Assembly: GCF_038050405.1 (NCBI RefSeq)
Contig: NZ_CP150901.1
Span: 1,364,001-1,428,000 of the forward strand
Reading direction: 5' to 3'
Length of the DNA stretch: 64,000 nucleotides
Source: Paraburkholderia sp. IMGN_8
Lineage (GTDB): Bacteria; Pseudomonadota; Gammaproteobacteria; Burkholderiales; Burkholderiaceae
Shown here: piece after piece, positions 37,004-45,817 of the stretch
Position numbering within the stretch: the first letter of the stretch is position 1
Layout: each line of letters starts with the position of its first letter
Notes under the pieces: generated by a model
Database searches by the model: none
What the model was told of the DNA's origin: nothing
Seen by the model: only the letters and a program-made list of their open reading frames with translations
Translations under genes and position numbers: made by a program

Positions 37004-37922
37004 AGCGGCATCTCTATCGATGGATTGCCCAATTTTTCGTTGGATTTCTGGATTGCCCACTAACCAGTCCGCGACCAGCCGAGGTGTCGGTCGGGTTAGA
37101 GGGCGAAAATTCAGTTGAGCGGTTCTTGTATGTGTCGAGACCTGCCGGTTGAGTGTCGGATGTTCTGCTGATTTTGCGCTCGACGCAATTCAGGGAAACC
37201 GGGGGCGTGAACCTGCCAGACTAAGCCGCGCAAAGCGTCACGTGACGCTTTGCGCGAGATAGGCACTGGACCACTCGTTTGAATGTGCACAAAGCTGCAC
37301 CTACTGATTAGCCTTGCGCCCCTTCTTGCCCCATGCGAAGGCCGTCCGCAGTGCATCGGTCACTCGTGCCGGCCGGGGCGACGCGAATGCGTAACGGCCT
37401 CGCTCATTGCGATGCAGCCGCAAGCACAGCACGATACCTGCCGGCGCGCCGTGACGTAGTCGATGCCCAAATGCTTGCTTGCACCCGGCGGAAGTCGATC
37501 CGGGATATGGGCCTCGATCGTACACGCGTGGCCGGAATTTCGACGCGACCACCACCGGCGGGCCGCCGTCTCGTCTCCCGATTCGACGAAAATGAAGTGG
37601 TGCGAGCGACTGGTCTGCTGTTGGCGACGGAACGATCCGCAGCTGTCCCAACGAATCAGTCTTCCGGACGAAAACACTTTACTCCCGCCAGAACGTCCTC
37701 TCGCAAGACATTGCTTTGCCGCCTTGGGCCGCCATGGTCCTTACACAACCTAGCCTTCCTGGTCAGATACGTGCGTGTTGACGGCTAAAGTATTTAGAAA
37801 TTTAACTTTCGGGCCTGCTTCGCTATCTTTTCCAGCAACTGCACCTTACGTCCGACAACAAAGGTTCGTTAGCATGAGATGTGTGATATTTCGATTCCCT
37901 TTAATTTCTGGCGAGGTTATTG
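37004..37922. other. Long intergenic stretch with a palindrome
   Basis: Over 900 bp without a recognised gene. A perfect 30-bp palindrome lies at 37227-37256 and a possible copy of the dispersed repeat at 37268-37300. Frames of 116 and 151 codons at 37301-37788 are arginine-rich or lack motifs, and neither has a clear ribosome-binding site. The promoter for nitrilase copy B should lie in the AT-rich last 150 bp. Confidence 0.45.
37227..37256. repeat. Perfect 30-bp palindrome
   Basis: Half-site CGCGCAAAGCGTCAC joins its exact reverse complement with no spacer, giving a CACGTG centre. No T-run follows, so it is not a typical terminator. It could be a regulatory operator, a recombination site or a transposon scar. 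Confidence 0.6.
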
Positions 37923-38939
37923 ATGGTTCGTGTCGGTGTTGCCCAAGTAGGATCAAGGATTTTCAATACGAAGGCGACGCTTGGTCTTATGGGGGATTGG
38001 TGCCGAAAAGCGCGAGAGGGGGGCGTCCAGCTTCTCGTGTTTCCCGAAGCATACATCGGAGGGTATCCAAAGGGGCTCGACTTTGGCGCTCGCGTTGGAT
38101 CTCGCACATCCGCAGGCCGAGAGGACTATCTGCGATATTTTCAAGGCGCCATCGAGGTTCCAGGTAAAGAGGTTCGAGAAATGGGCAGATATGCTGCGTC
38201 GATGAATGCATACCTAGTTGTTGGGGTAATTGAGCGAGATGCTGGAACGCTTTACTGTACCGCCTTGTACTTTGGACCGAACGGTGAACTGTTGAATAAG
38301 CATCGAAAGTTGATGCCTACGGCGAGCGAGCGACTCATTTGGGGATTTGGAGATGGATCGACTATTGGGACTGTCAACTCTCCTTTCGGTCGGTTCGCTG
38401 CCGCGATCTGTTGGGAAAACTACATGCCATTCTACCGAATGGCCATGCACGCGCAGGGCATTCGTCTGTGGTGTGCGCCGACCGTTGACGATCGAGATAT
38501 CTGGCAAGCGTCCATGCGTCATATTGCGTACGAGGGACGTTGTTTTGTCTTAAGCGCTTGCCAATTTATGACGCGCGCGCACGCGCCAGAGCAATACGAC
38601 TGCATTCAAGGGGATGAACCGGACACCGTGTTGATCGCTGGAGGAAGTACGGTGATTTCGCCGCTCGGGGAGGCGGTAGCCGGACCGATGTATGGCTGTG
38701 AAGGTCTTCTTGTCGCCGATATCGATCCGGAAGATTGCGAGCGTGGAAAGTTCGACATGGATGTGGTGGGACACTACGCGAGACCGGATGTATTTCGCTT
38801 GGAAGTTGATACAACTTCGAGGAAAGCCGTGATTTTTCGTCAAAGCCCTCCATTTCCGGAAAGTAGCTTCGATGAAAGCCTTGACGGCGTGGGTGCGAAA
38901 CTCCGCGAGTCTGCTTGTGAACGCAACGACCCCGTCTAA
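37923..38939 (+). CDS. Nitrilase, copy B
   Basis: 338-residue nitrilase, closely similar to copy A at 28.1-29.1 kb: MVRVGVAQVGSRIFNT at the start, E42 (VFPEAYIGGYPKG), the second triad residue K129 (KHRKLMPTASERLIWG) and C163 (CWENYMPFYRMAMHAQG). IRLWCAPTVDDRDIW and MRHIAYEGRCFVLSACQ are nearly identical between copies. The C-terminal ~40 residues diverge and are longer. The start is ATG 37923 with GAGG upstream, matching copy A. A degenerate class III aminotransferase follows after 106 bp. Base composition is visibly more AT-rich than copy A, so transfer rather than recent local duplication is likely. Confidence 0.92.
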   Translation: MVRVGVAQVGSRIFNTKATLGLMGDWCRKAREGGVQLLVFPEAYIGGYPKGLDFGARVGSRTSAGREDYLRYFQGAIEVPGKEVREMGRYAASMNAYLVVGVIERDAGTLYCTALYFGPNGELLNKHRKLMPTASERLIWGFGDGSTIGTVNSPFGRFAAAICWENYMPFYRMAMHAQGIRLWCAPTVDDRDIWQASMRHIAYEGRCFVLSACQFMTRAHAPEQYDCIQGDEPDTVLIAGGSTVISPLGEAVAGPMYGCEGLLVADIDPEDCERGKFDMDVVGHYARPDVFRLEVDTTSRKAVIFRQSPPFPESSFDESLDGVGAKLRESACERNDPV

Positions 38940-39045
38940 AGAGAGGTTTCTAGCATCACGCGTACATCCTTTTTCTTCTAAATCGATGCAGTCTTAAAAA
39001 ACAGCGGTAAGCAAAGCGTGCGCTCAAAAAAGATAGGTGACTCTC

Positions 39046-40266
39046 ATGTACGATAGACGCTCGTCGGTGTTGTTTTCAGACGCCGTCTCCGATAGTGATG
39101 TGATCCTATATCGACATGGGTGTTGGGCAGACACAGCAGATGGTCGTAGTCTGCTCGATTTCAACAGTCAGAGTTCAGGTGGAGCTTTCGGTCACCACAA
39201 TGCACGCTTGGACGCCGCGGCCATCGCCGCGTCATGCGCATATCAGGAGAGGGGTGAGCAGGCGGTTGTTGAAGCACAAGACGGTTTATCAAGAATATTG
39301 TGTCAGGCAACCTTCGCAGACCAATCAATTATCTGCTCCGGGGTAGCATCGGCACGTAACCTTGCCATTGATGCCGCAATTGCATTGTTTCGCGAGCGTA
39401 GTCCTGTAAGCGATAGCCATATAATCCGATTCTCACCGTCCGAAGGCGCTTGTAAAGTCGGTAAACGAGCGGGAGTGACACGTAAGTTATCACGTGCTGC
39501 GTTGAACGGATCAGGGCATGTTGACGCAAAAATTCGTCACATCAATGGAGGGTTTGAAATACTTGAGAAATCAATCAACTACGGAACTGCGGCGATACTC
39601 GTGGACTGCATGGAATGTGGATACGGGAGGCCGCATCTGACAGTCGAGCAACTCTCGGAATTGCGTGATCTTTGTGATTTCTATGATTTGCAACTCATCT
39701 TTGACGAAGGACGCATTGGCATAGGCAGATCGGGGCATGTGTTCGCATATGAGCCAATGGGTGTGGTCCCCGATGCTCTTGTGACAGGCCGAGAGGTCGG
39801 TGGACCATTCAAAATCGGCTTCTGCCTCATGACTAGCGAAGCAGCGCAAGGGGTGTCATTGTGCCGTGAACCCAAGCGGACAGTAGCGCGTGCGTCCATT
39901 AAATCGATTGCTTATGCATCGTCGGCTATCGCTATGACGACTGAGCGCGCATTTGCGACCCATGTTCGTTCGATGTCACGGCGAATAACTACAAGACTAA
40001 AGAGACTGGCATTGAAGTTTCCATTTATAGTAAGAAATACAAGATGTGTTGGTCTCAAGTTCGAAATTGAATGTTTTTCGCAGTCTCACGAGCTACATCT
40101 GTTGATGAAGGAAGAGGGGCTGCTTAGCGCGATTTCTCAAAGCGAAAAAATCGTAATTACACCGCCGCTTGTTATAACCGCGAAGGAGGTTGACGAGGGG
40201 CTGGTCCGTATTACTCGTGCCTTGACTCGCCTTCAAAAATCACGGAAACCACCTGCTACTGCTTGA
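39046..40266 (+). CDS. Class III aminotransferase-like protein lacking the PLP lysine
   Basis: 406 residues with the ArgD-type fold recognisable from LDFNSQSSGGAFGHHN, the ELRDLCDFYDLQLIFDEGRIGIGRSGHVFAYE segment and VVPDAL. The Schiff-base Lys is replaced: TGREVGGPFKIG stands where copy A has AAKGLGGGFPIG, putting Arg at residue 249. The phosphate loop NSGTEA is SGVASA, and the FHGRT motif is gone. The PLP Asp (D220) is kept. So it may be a pseudoenzyme or a decaying but still open gene. The start is ATG 39046 with AGGTGA at 5 bases. It follows nitrilase copy B in the same order as copy A. Confidence 0.78.
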   Translation: MYDRRSSVLFSDAVSDSDVILYRHGCWADTADGRSLLDFNSQSSGGAFGHHNARLDAAAIAASCAYQERGEQAVVEAQDGLSRILCQATFADQSIICSGVASARNLAIDAAIALFRERSPVSDSHIIRFSPSEGACKVGKRAGVTRKLSRAALNGSGHVDAKIRHINGGFEILEKSINYGTAAILVDCMECGYGRPHLTVEQLSELRDLCDFYDLQLIFDEGRIGIGRSGHVFAYEPMGVVPDALVTGREVGGPFKIGFCLMTSEAAQGVSLCREPKRTVARASIKSIAYASSAIAMTTERAFATHVRSMSRRITTRLKRLALKFPFIVRNTRCVGLKFEIECFSQSHELHLLMKEEGLLSAISQSEKIVITPPLVITAKEVDEGLVRITRALTRLQKSRKPPATA

Positions 40267-40519
40267 AATCTGGTTTTCCGTGTATCGATTTCTTCGAGAT
40301 GTTGCGTCATAGTAAGTTGGACGCAGGAATTTCGTAATTTGGTTTGTGTGATTGGCAGACATTGTTTCAACTAGAATGCAGCGAAGGATGATGAAATTTC
40401 CCCACACTTTCGTTGGGCATGCATTTATCTCGAAACCGGCAACGCCGGTCGCCGCCCCGGAGTGCGGAAGGCACCCCTGGTCGCGGCAACAACGTCGCGC
40501 CCCTCAGCAGGGACAACCG

Positions 40520-40580
40520 TTTGCCAGCGAAAACAATCTGCATGAGCAGATTTGTGCACGTTGAAACAAACAGCTAGGTC
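40520..40580 (-). repeat. Dispersed ~50-bp repeat (copy 2)
   Basis: On the minus strand GTTTCAACGTGCACAAA and then CATGCAGATTGTTTTCG match the segment at 34873-34925. It overlaps the bestrophin 3' end slightly. Confidence 0.3.
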
Positions 40581-41482
40581 TGTATGTATCCATTCGATAT
40601 TGGGCATGCGATGTTGCCCTCACCAAGTGCCTCCCTCAAGGTCGCCTCAATGCCCATGCACAGCGCGGTGAGTGGGAGATCATTGGGCTCTAGGCCAAAC
40701 GGATCCTCAAGTTCTGCTCCGAGCTCTTCCAGCGCAAAGAATGTGTAGGAAATGAATGTGGCGATGATGGGCGTCATGAGGCCGATAGAGTCAACGAGGC
40801 CGAATGGAAGCAGCAGGCAATACAGGAATATCGTTCTATGAATTATCACCGAATAGGTGAACGGAATGGGAGTGGCGGCAATACGTTCGCACCCACCGAT
40901 TGCGTCGGAGATCTTTCCCATTGATACTTCAGTCGCTTGTACGACCGCGGGTGACACATTGCCATCGCGTAACTGCTCACCGATCCATTCGCTAGCCATC
41001 TGTAGAAGTATTGTTGGCTTGTAGATGACGTCGTTCAACCTGATACATTCCTCCCGCGATAGGAGTCGCGCAAGATCTGGGCCGGTATCGGTGCCTCGGA
41101 GTTGGTGCCGAAGGGCGTGAACAGTCGCGATCAATCTGTACACAAACACGTGTGTTGTTGACTGATTAAGCATTAGCGTAATTGCTTGTCTTGTCGCTGA
41201 ACGTGTGTCATTGAGTAGGATTCCCCAAAGGGTTCTCGCTTCCCAGAAGCGTGCATAGCTTGTACTGTTCCGAAATCCTAGAAATATGGCTAGCGTCAAA
41301 CCAATTAACGTGAACGGAACAAAGTTCATCGGCACTTTCCAGACGAAAAGGCGCCCGTGAAACGCAACGACCAGCGCCGAGAACACAGATGTCAGAGCAA
41401 GGCGTGGGGCAATCTGAGGTAAAACTGACCCTCGCCATACGAAGAGCATGCGGAGCCAGTGTAATCTGGGGCGAACTATCAT
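40574..41482 (-). CDS. Bestrophin-family membrane channel
   Basis: 302-residue inner-membrane protein of the bestrophin (UPF0187/RFP-TAC) family, which forms pentameric ion channels; bacterial members such as KpBest are cation-selective. Marks: FGRLFVWK-like start, FTLIGLTLAIFLGFRNSTSYARFWEARTLWG, and the C-terminal pore-neck segment IPFTYSVIIHRTIFLYCLLLPFGLVD and ISYTFFALEELGAELEDPFGLEPNDLPL. About four helices plus a cytoplasmic C-terminal region are expected. Genes beside it (degenerate aminotransferase, a short cryptic region) give no functional clue. Start GTG/ATG choice: ATG 41482 fits the conserved MIVRPRLHWLRMLF. Confidence 0.9.
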   Translation of the reverse strand: MIVRPRLHWLRMLFVWRGSVLPQIAPRLALTSVFSALVVAFHGRLFVWKVPMNFVPFTLIGLTLAIFLGFRNSTSYARFWEARTLWGILLNDTRSATRQAITLMLNQSTTHVFVYRLIATVHALRHQLRGTDTGPDLARLLSREECIRLNDVIYKPTILLQMASEWIGEQLRDGNVSPAVVQATEVSMGKISDAIGGCERIAATPIPFTYSVIIHRTIFLYCLLLPFGLVDSIGLMTPIIATFISYTFFALEELGAELEDPFGLEPNDLPLTALCMGIEATLREALGEGNIACPISNGYIQT

Positions 41483-42147
41483 CGTCGAGCTGGTTGGTGG
41501 CCAAAAGTCTATTCGACCTTCGTCCGGTTAAATCCAATTGAGAAGTCGAAGGGTTGATTGCTGGAAGAGGCGGTTTTTGTGGCTACAGCTGTCAGGTAAG
41601 CTCCGTCCGTCGAGAGCTTTTCGTCGGCGACAACGCGAGGGGGCAGAGCCCAGCTTGAGGGTTCTGTCAAGGACACGAAAACAGTGCGGGGTGAAAAATT
41701 GACGACAGGCGTGGTCCATACCAGAGTGAATACAGACATCAGAAAATCTTTGTCATCGTATACGAGAAAATTTGTTCGTATGTCGTATGTCGTATGTCGT
41801 ATGGCAATTGATCGCAAGATACCGAGTCAACTGTAGTGCGATTGAACCTTCTTTTCGCCAAGGCTAGTCGATTCCGCTATTGCAGCATTCGGCCGATGTT
41901 GTCCGTAAGCGCAGTAGCTACTGCCAATCGGCGGAACGTCCCGCTGGCACGTTGAAGCAGCGGTACCACAAGTACAACCCATCGATATTGAGAGCGAGGT
42001 AGCTCTCGTCTGCAGTATGGCCGAGTCAATCACGGGCGTGAAAAAGCCTGCGGCACTCATAGACATTAACAATACTACGAGGCGGCAGGAAGGAGGCCGG
42101 CCGACTGTACGAGCAGGGGGCACCCGTCGTGGTCAGCCAAGCAAGAA
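41483..42147. other. Intergenic, weak protein-like traces
   Basis: About 660 bp between bestrophin and the small GhoS-like gene. On the minus strand a short frame reads ADESYLALNIDGLYLWYRCF before a stop, which looks protein-like but is broken. A 102-codon frame at 41509-41817 begins in a 7-bp tandem repeat and has no recognised motif. I take this as decayed sequence. Confidence 0.35.
41777..41803. repeat. 7-bp tandem repeat
   Basis: CGTATGT repeated three times plus a fourth partial copy (CGTATG). The unit is not a multiple of three, so slippage would shift the frame of any gene crossing it; the only candidate is the doubtful minus-strand frame 41509-41817. Confidence 0.6.
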
Positions 42148-42444
42148 CTAGTCAGCTTTCGGCAAATTGTGATGTACTCGCGACGTTTCGGCAGCCGTGA
42201 CCAATAGGGTGAACGCTTCGTCTATGCCCATAACCTTTCTGGCTGCCTTTTTCGCCTTGTTCAAAACCTCGTATTTTGTTTCTTCGGAGACGCGGCTGTA
42301 TTCCGCAGGAGGCAGTTCGAATGAAACCCCCTCAAGCGTGATAGTGCGCCGAAAGCCTTCCGCGGACATCTCTTCATGTAGTTCGTTGTATTTTGCCGAT
42401 CCTGGCGTCGCACCATGGAGTTCAACACGTACGGTGAAATTCAT
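42148..42444 (-). CDS. Small GhoS/DUF2622-like protein
   Basis: 98 residues, soluble. MNFTVRVELHGATPGSAKYNELHEEM, GFRRTITLEGVSFELPPAEYSR and a helical C-terminus resemble the small ferredoxin-like DUF2622 group that includes the antitoxin endoribonuclease GhoS. The resemblance is by pattern only. The start is ATG 42444 with GAGG upstream, better than ATG 42477. No partner toxin gene (a small membrane protein such as GhoT) is seen beside it. It is isolated between two gene-poor stretches. Confidence 0.55.
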   Translation of the reverse strand: MNFTVRVELHGATPGSAKYNELHEEMSAEGFRRTITLEGVSFELPPAEYSRVSEETKYEVLNKAKKAARKVMGIDEAFTLLVTAAETSRVHHNLPKAD

Positions 42445-43824
42445 TAATATAACCTCGTCAAAGTGAACGGTACCCATGCTAACCCCAAGTTGGTTGTTTG
42501 TTGCCAGTCACCCAGCCCCTTGCATGTTTCGGCCACGATATTTAGGCATACCTGAGCCTGTCCGTGAATGTTGAGTTGGTAAGATTCCATCATCACCGTC
42601 GCATTTGATGTTTAACGCAAGCAGTGAATTGACTACGCCGATAGCTCGAAGGTCCGTGTCATAAATAATCGCCGAGAAGCGTCACTCCAATGCCATTCTT
42701 CGCAATATCGCCCGGCTAGTGTGCGGAGACTTCAAAATTTGCAGATATCGTTGACAGGAGTGGCTTTAGGTGCAGGTCGATACCTTGGCCGAGATGACAT
42801 TTATCTTGTTCAAGCGGGCCCTTCGACGCATGTGAACAATCTCAGTCGCTTGGACATCATCATAACGTGTGTTATGTATGACACAAAGCAGCAGATGAAG
42901 CGAAAGAGATGCAAGCAGATCGAAACTGCTTGGTGATAGTTTCTGTTAAGACTGAGAATGGAGCATGTTGAGTCTGTGCGAACGATCAGGATGGGAGGAA
43001 TTATTCAGGTCTTTTGACGATTGACATAAGGTCGGCTGAGAGAAGCTCAAAAAAAGATCCGCCCACATGGGTCGGCCATAAGATAAGGTCTGCTCGGAAA
43101 AGCAATGAACAAGCTCTGGAAGCCGCCAATGCCGTTCGCGGACGATCTGGCCGAGTCGCCGCACCGCCCGTGTTCATCGTGCGGTTCGACCCGTTGATTT
43201 GGCGACAGTCTCGCACGGTTGATTGCAAAGTCAGTGCTGTTCGAGAGCGCGTACACAGCGCCGAACTTGATGCAAGCATAGTTGTTGCTCGAGTACTTGA
43301 TGGGATTGCTCATGCCCACTGAGCGGTTCCCACACACGTGGAGGTGGCTAACCATGTCGTGTTGAAGCGGAAGGAACTGGGAGATTTTGCTGTCGAAAAG
43401 CAAAATCGGTGATCGTCTCCTAGTGCCTGAAGGCGATGAAGCATGCATCCTTTAATAGTTGAATCAACTCTGCGCCCGGCGGCTTCCGATCAATCAGCTA
43501 TAGGTAGATCAATCCGACGAGGGCGGCATTATATGTCGTTTGCGTTGCCGGCTGCTCTCGTCCACGGAAATTGACGTCCTCCCCGCCCTGAAGGACGGGG
43601 TCCCACGGCGCTGCCAGATGAACAGCGGTCTGTGGAGGCGGACGCAGCCAGGTCTTGAGTCAGGCGCTCGCACCTCTTGCCCATGGGGCGGTCTGAGTCC
43701 GACTCGGTTCGATGCCCGGGCCGAGTCGGCAAATAACTGCGTCGATGAAAGAAGCGTCAACTGCTGATCGCCAGGCCAATTGAATTGTGATTAGATGCTG
43801 CTATTTAACGGATGGGTCACGTTA
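42445..43824. other. Long gene-poor stretch with solitary IS end
   Basis: 1.38 kb of relatively AT-rich DNA. A 52-bp IS200/IS605 right end is at 43571-43622. Minus-strand DNA up to about 43730 beside it may be the last codons of a lost tnpB. Other frames show no family motif. Confidence 0.45.
43571..43622 (-). repeat. Solitary IS200/IS605-type right end (copy 2)
   Basis: Differs from copy 1 at a single position over 52 bp. It contains the G-rich/C-rich hairpin at 43581-43600 and ends at GTCAA on the minus strand. Flanks differ from copy 1 on both sides. Confidence 0.65.
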
Positions 43825-44175
43825 ATGTCAATGCTCGACTTTGGATCACTGCGTGCCTTGGTCTGTGTGGCCCGAGAAGGCAGCTTTACGAGGGCGGCCA
43901 ATTGTCTGCATCGGACGCAGCCTTCTATCAGTCATCAAATTCGAAAACTCGAGGAAATGGTTGGCGAGCGTTTGCTTGACCGATCAAGGTCCGAAAACTC
44001 GGTGCGTTTAACCCGTACTGGTGAGATTCTTGTCGGGTACGCGTGGAAAATCCTAAACCTAGTCCACGAAGCAGAGGAAGTGTTGAAAGCGGATTTGGGG
44101 GCAGCGGATGAGCATCCGGAGAGGCTCCAAGATGTGGAGGTATCGTGTCGCAGAGCGAACAGTGTGGGACAGTAA
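43825..44175 (+). pseudogene. LysR regulator reduced to its DNA-binding domain
   Basis: About 116 residues: FGSLRALVCVAREGSFTRAANC, the recognition helix QPSISHQIRKLEEMVGERLL, the wing DRSRSENSVRLTRTGE, and the linker helix to about residue 95. The effector domain is absent; after ADLGAADEH the reading is unrelated and stops. It is likely a truncation product. It could still bind DNA as a dimer through the linker helix. It lies 97 bp upstream of the full-length acyl-CoA-dehydrogenase-like gene on the same strand. ATG 43825 chosen; a start 30 bases earlier is possible. Confidence 0.7.
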
Positions 44176-44272
44176 TCTGCTTACTTTCCTGTGTGCGGCC
44201 GGTAGCATGGATTTATAGGTTTCTCGATCAGTTTCAGTTAATGCCCATTTAGGTACTCCAAGAGTTGGATAT

Positions 44273-45409
44273 ATGGAAAATCGGTCAGGTACATCCCTTC
44301 TTGATGAGTATGGGCACAATCGACTACGCACTGCATATCGAGATCATTGGTTAGGGTTTCAGGAACCGGATCTGGTCCGGTGGTTGGAGGAGCAGGCCGA
44401 GAATCTCGACTCGTCAGATGGTTGTGCGGATGAGATTTTATCCCGCTTGGGGAAAACGAGTTTGCTGCGGGTGGGAGTAGCTCCGGCCGATGGATCGATT
44501 TGTGATGCTATTGAGGTCGTTGCCTCACTAGCAGAGTACTCAATGACCGCGGCCTTCGTCTTCTGGAGTCAGAGGGCATTCATCGAATGCCTGGTGAACG
44601 GCACAAGTGATAGGCTACGCTTGGAACTGCTGGGTCGACTCTGTCGAGGCGAGGTGGCCGGGGCGGTTGGACTTTCGAACGCAATGCGATTCCTCACAAG
44701 GATGGAGCCCCTGCAAGTTACTGCCTCAGAACATGGCGAACGGGATGGGATGAGGCATTTTGCTCTCCAAGGAAGGCTCCCTTGGGTTACAAATATCCGG
44801 AGGTCGGAATTCGTTGTTGCGATTGCTGCTGCGCGTGAGGAGGGGGGTGCGCCTGCGATTTACGCGGTCCACGGTGGCGACGCTGCGCTCATTCGTGCCG
44901 AAAGTATTGATCTGGTCGGGCTACAGGCCAGCAATACGGCAGCATTGGAGTTCAACGGGGCCGTTGTTGGCGAATCGTCAATGATTTCAACTGACGCGGC
45001 CAAATTCTTGGCAAAGGTCCGACCGGCATTCCTCGGTTTGCAGTGCGGATTGTCGATCGGTTTGGCGCGACGATGTCTGCGCTCCGTCGCACACGCGTTG
45101 CCCCATGCCAAAGCCATGCTGGGAAACGACGCATCCGCATTGGATGGTGAACTGAAGGATCTTACGCAGCGGTTATTCGACGGAATTTCGGACGGAAAAT
45201 TCGCGCTAGAACCTCAAAGCCTTTTCAGAATTCGAATCAGACTTGCTGATGTTGTCGATAGCGCTTCGCGACTCGACCTCCAGGCCACTGGCGCGCGAGC
45301 TTATGTCAGAGGAGCCGCTACCGGTGTTGCGCGCCGGCGGCGGGAAGCGATGTTCATTCCAATTGTTACACCCAGCATCGTACAGTTACAGGCTCAACTC
45401 AAGGGATAG
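44273..45409 (+). CDS. Acyl-CoA-dehydrogenase-like flavoprotein
   Basis: 378 residues of the acyl-CoA dehydrogenase/DszC-like fold: N-terminal helices (EEQAENLDSSDGCADEILSRLG), the middle SMTAAFVFWSQRAFIECLV and GEVAGAVGLSNAMRFLTRM, a beta domain around LQGRLPWVTNIRRSEFVVAIA, and C-terminal helices. The family's TDIGGSGG turn is APADGSICD here, so flavin or substrate contacts may differ. The paralogue at 35.0-35.5 kb keeps GG but is cut at residue 149. Enzymes of this branch include flavin monooxygenases acting on small aromatic or N-containing compounds; a role in nitrile or oxime metabolism is only suggested by the neighbours. Confidence 0.72.
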   Translation: MENRSGTSLLDEYGHNRLRTAYRDHWLGFQEPDLVRWLEEQAENLDSSDGCADEILSRLGKTSLLRVGVAPADGSICDAIEVVASLAEYSMTAAFVFWSQRAFIECLVNGTSDRLRLELLGRLCRGEVAGAVGLSNAMRFLTRMEPLQVTASEHGERDGMRHFALQGRLPWVTNIRRSEFVVAIAAAREEGGAPAIYAVHGGDAALIRAESIDLVGLQASNTAALEFNGAVVGESSMISTDAAKFLAKVRPAFLGLQCGLSIGLARRCLRSVAHALPHAKAMLGNDASALDGELKDLTQRLFDGISDGKFALEPQSLFRIRIRLADVVDSASRLDLQATGARAYVRGAATGVARRRREAMFIPIVTPSIVQLQAQLKG

Positions 45410-45817
45410 AAGTTTCTTGTACGGGCGCTTGGTGCAAGCCTGCTGTTCTGCTACTCGGAAGAGCGCGGGTGCTTGATTGATAGGAGCCGGTTCCTACTTT
45501 CGTTGCGCTGAGGCAGCATGCTCTTCAATTTTCACTCGAGGAGTTGAGTGAGTTATGAGTTCGACCGTTGGCTAGGCTGATTGCTTTGAAACTGCTGCCC
45601 GGATTTATTCGCCATCTGCTCCTGTGTTTGGGTCTGTACTATCAGGACAATTCGGGAGCGGTCAAAATTCCACTCTGCGGTGAGCGACCATGCGAACGGA
45701 GCATCGCCCCTTCGAGAGGGTCGCAGCATCACGTAAAACTAATCGCTCGTGCGATCCGTCTCGTGGGCCGGTTTCGCAAGTCGTATAACTTCCGTTGGCT
45801 TTCCGGATTTACTATTT
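45410..45817. other. Intergenic, no gene recognised
   Basis: About 400 bp before selD. An 86-codon frame overlapping the selD start (45568-45828) lacks motifs. The selD promoter should be here. I saw no convincing regulatory element or selC-like tRNA. Confidence 0.4.

Noticed and set aside
37301..37788. Frames of 116 and 151 codons on both strands
   Set aside because: No motif, no ribosome-binding site, and Arg-rich composition typical of chance frames in GC-rich DNA.
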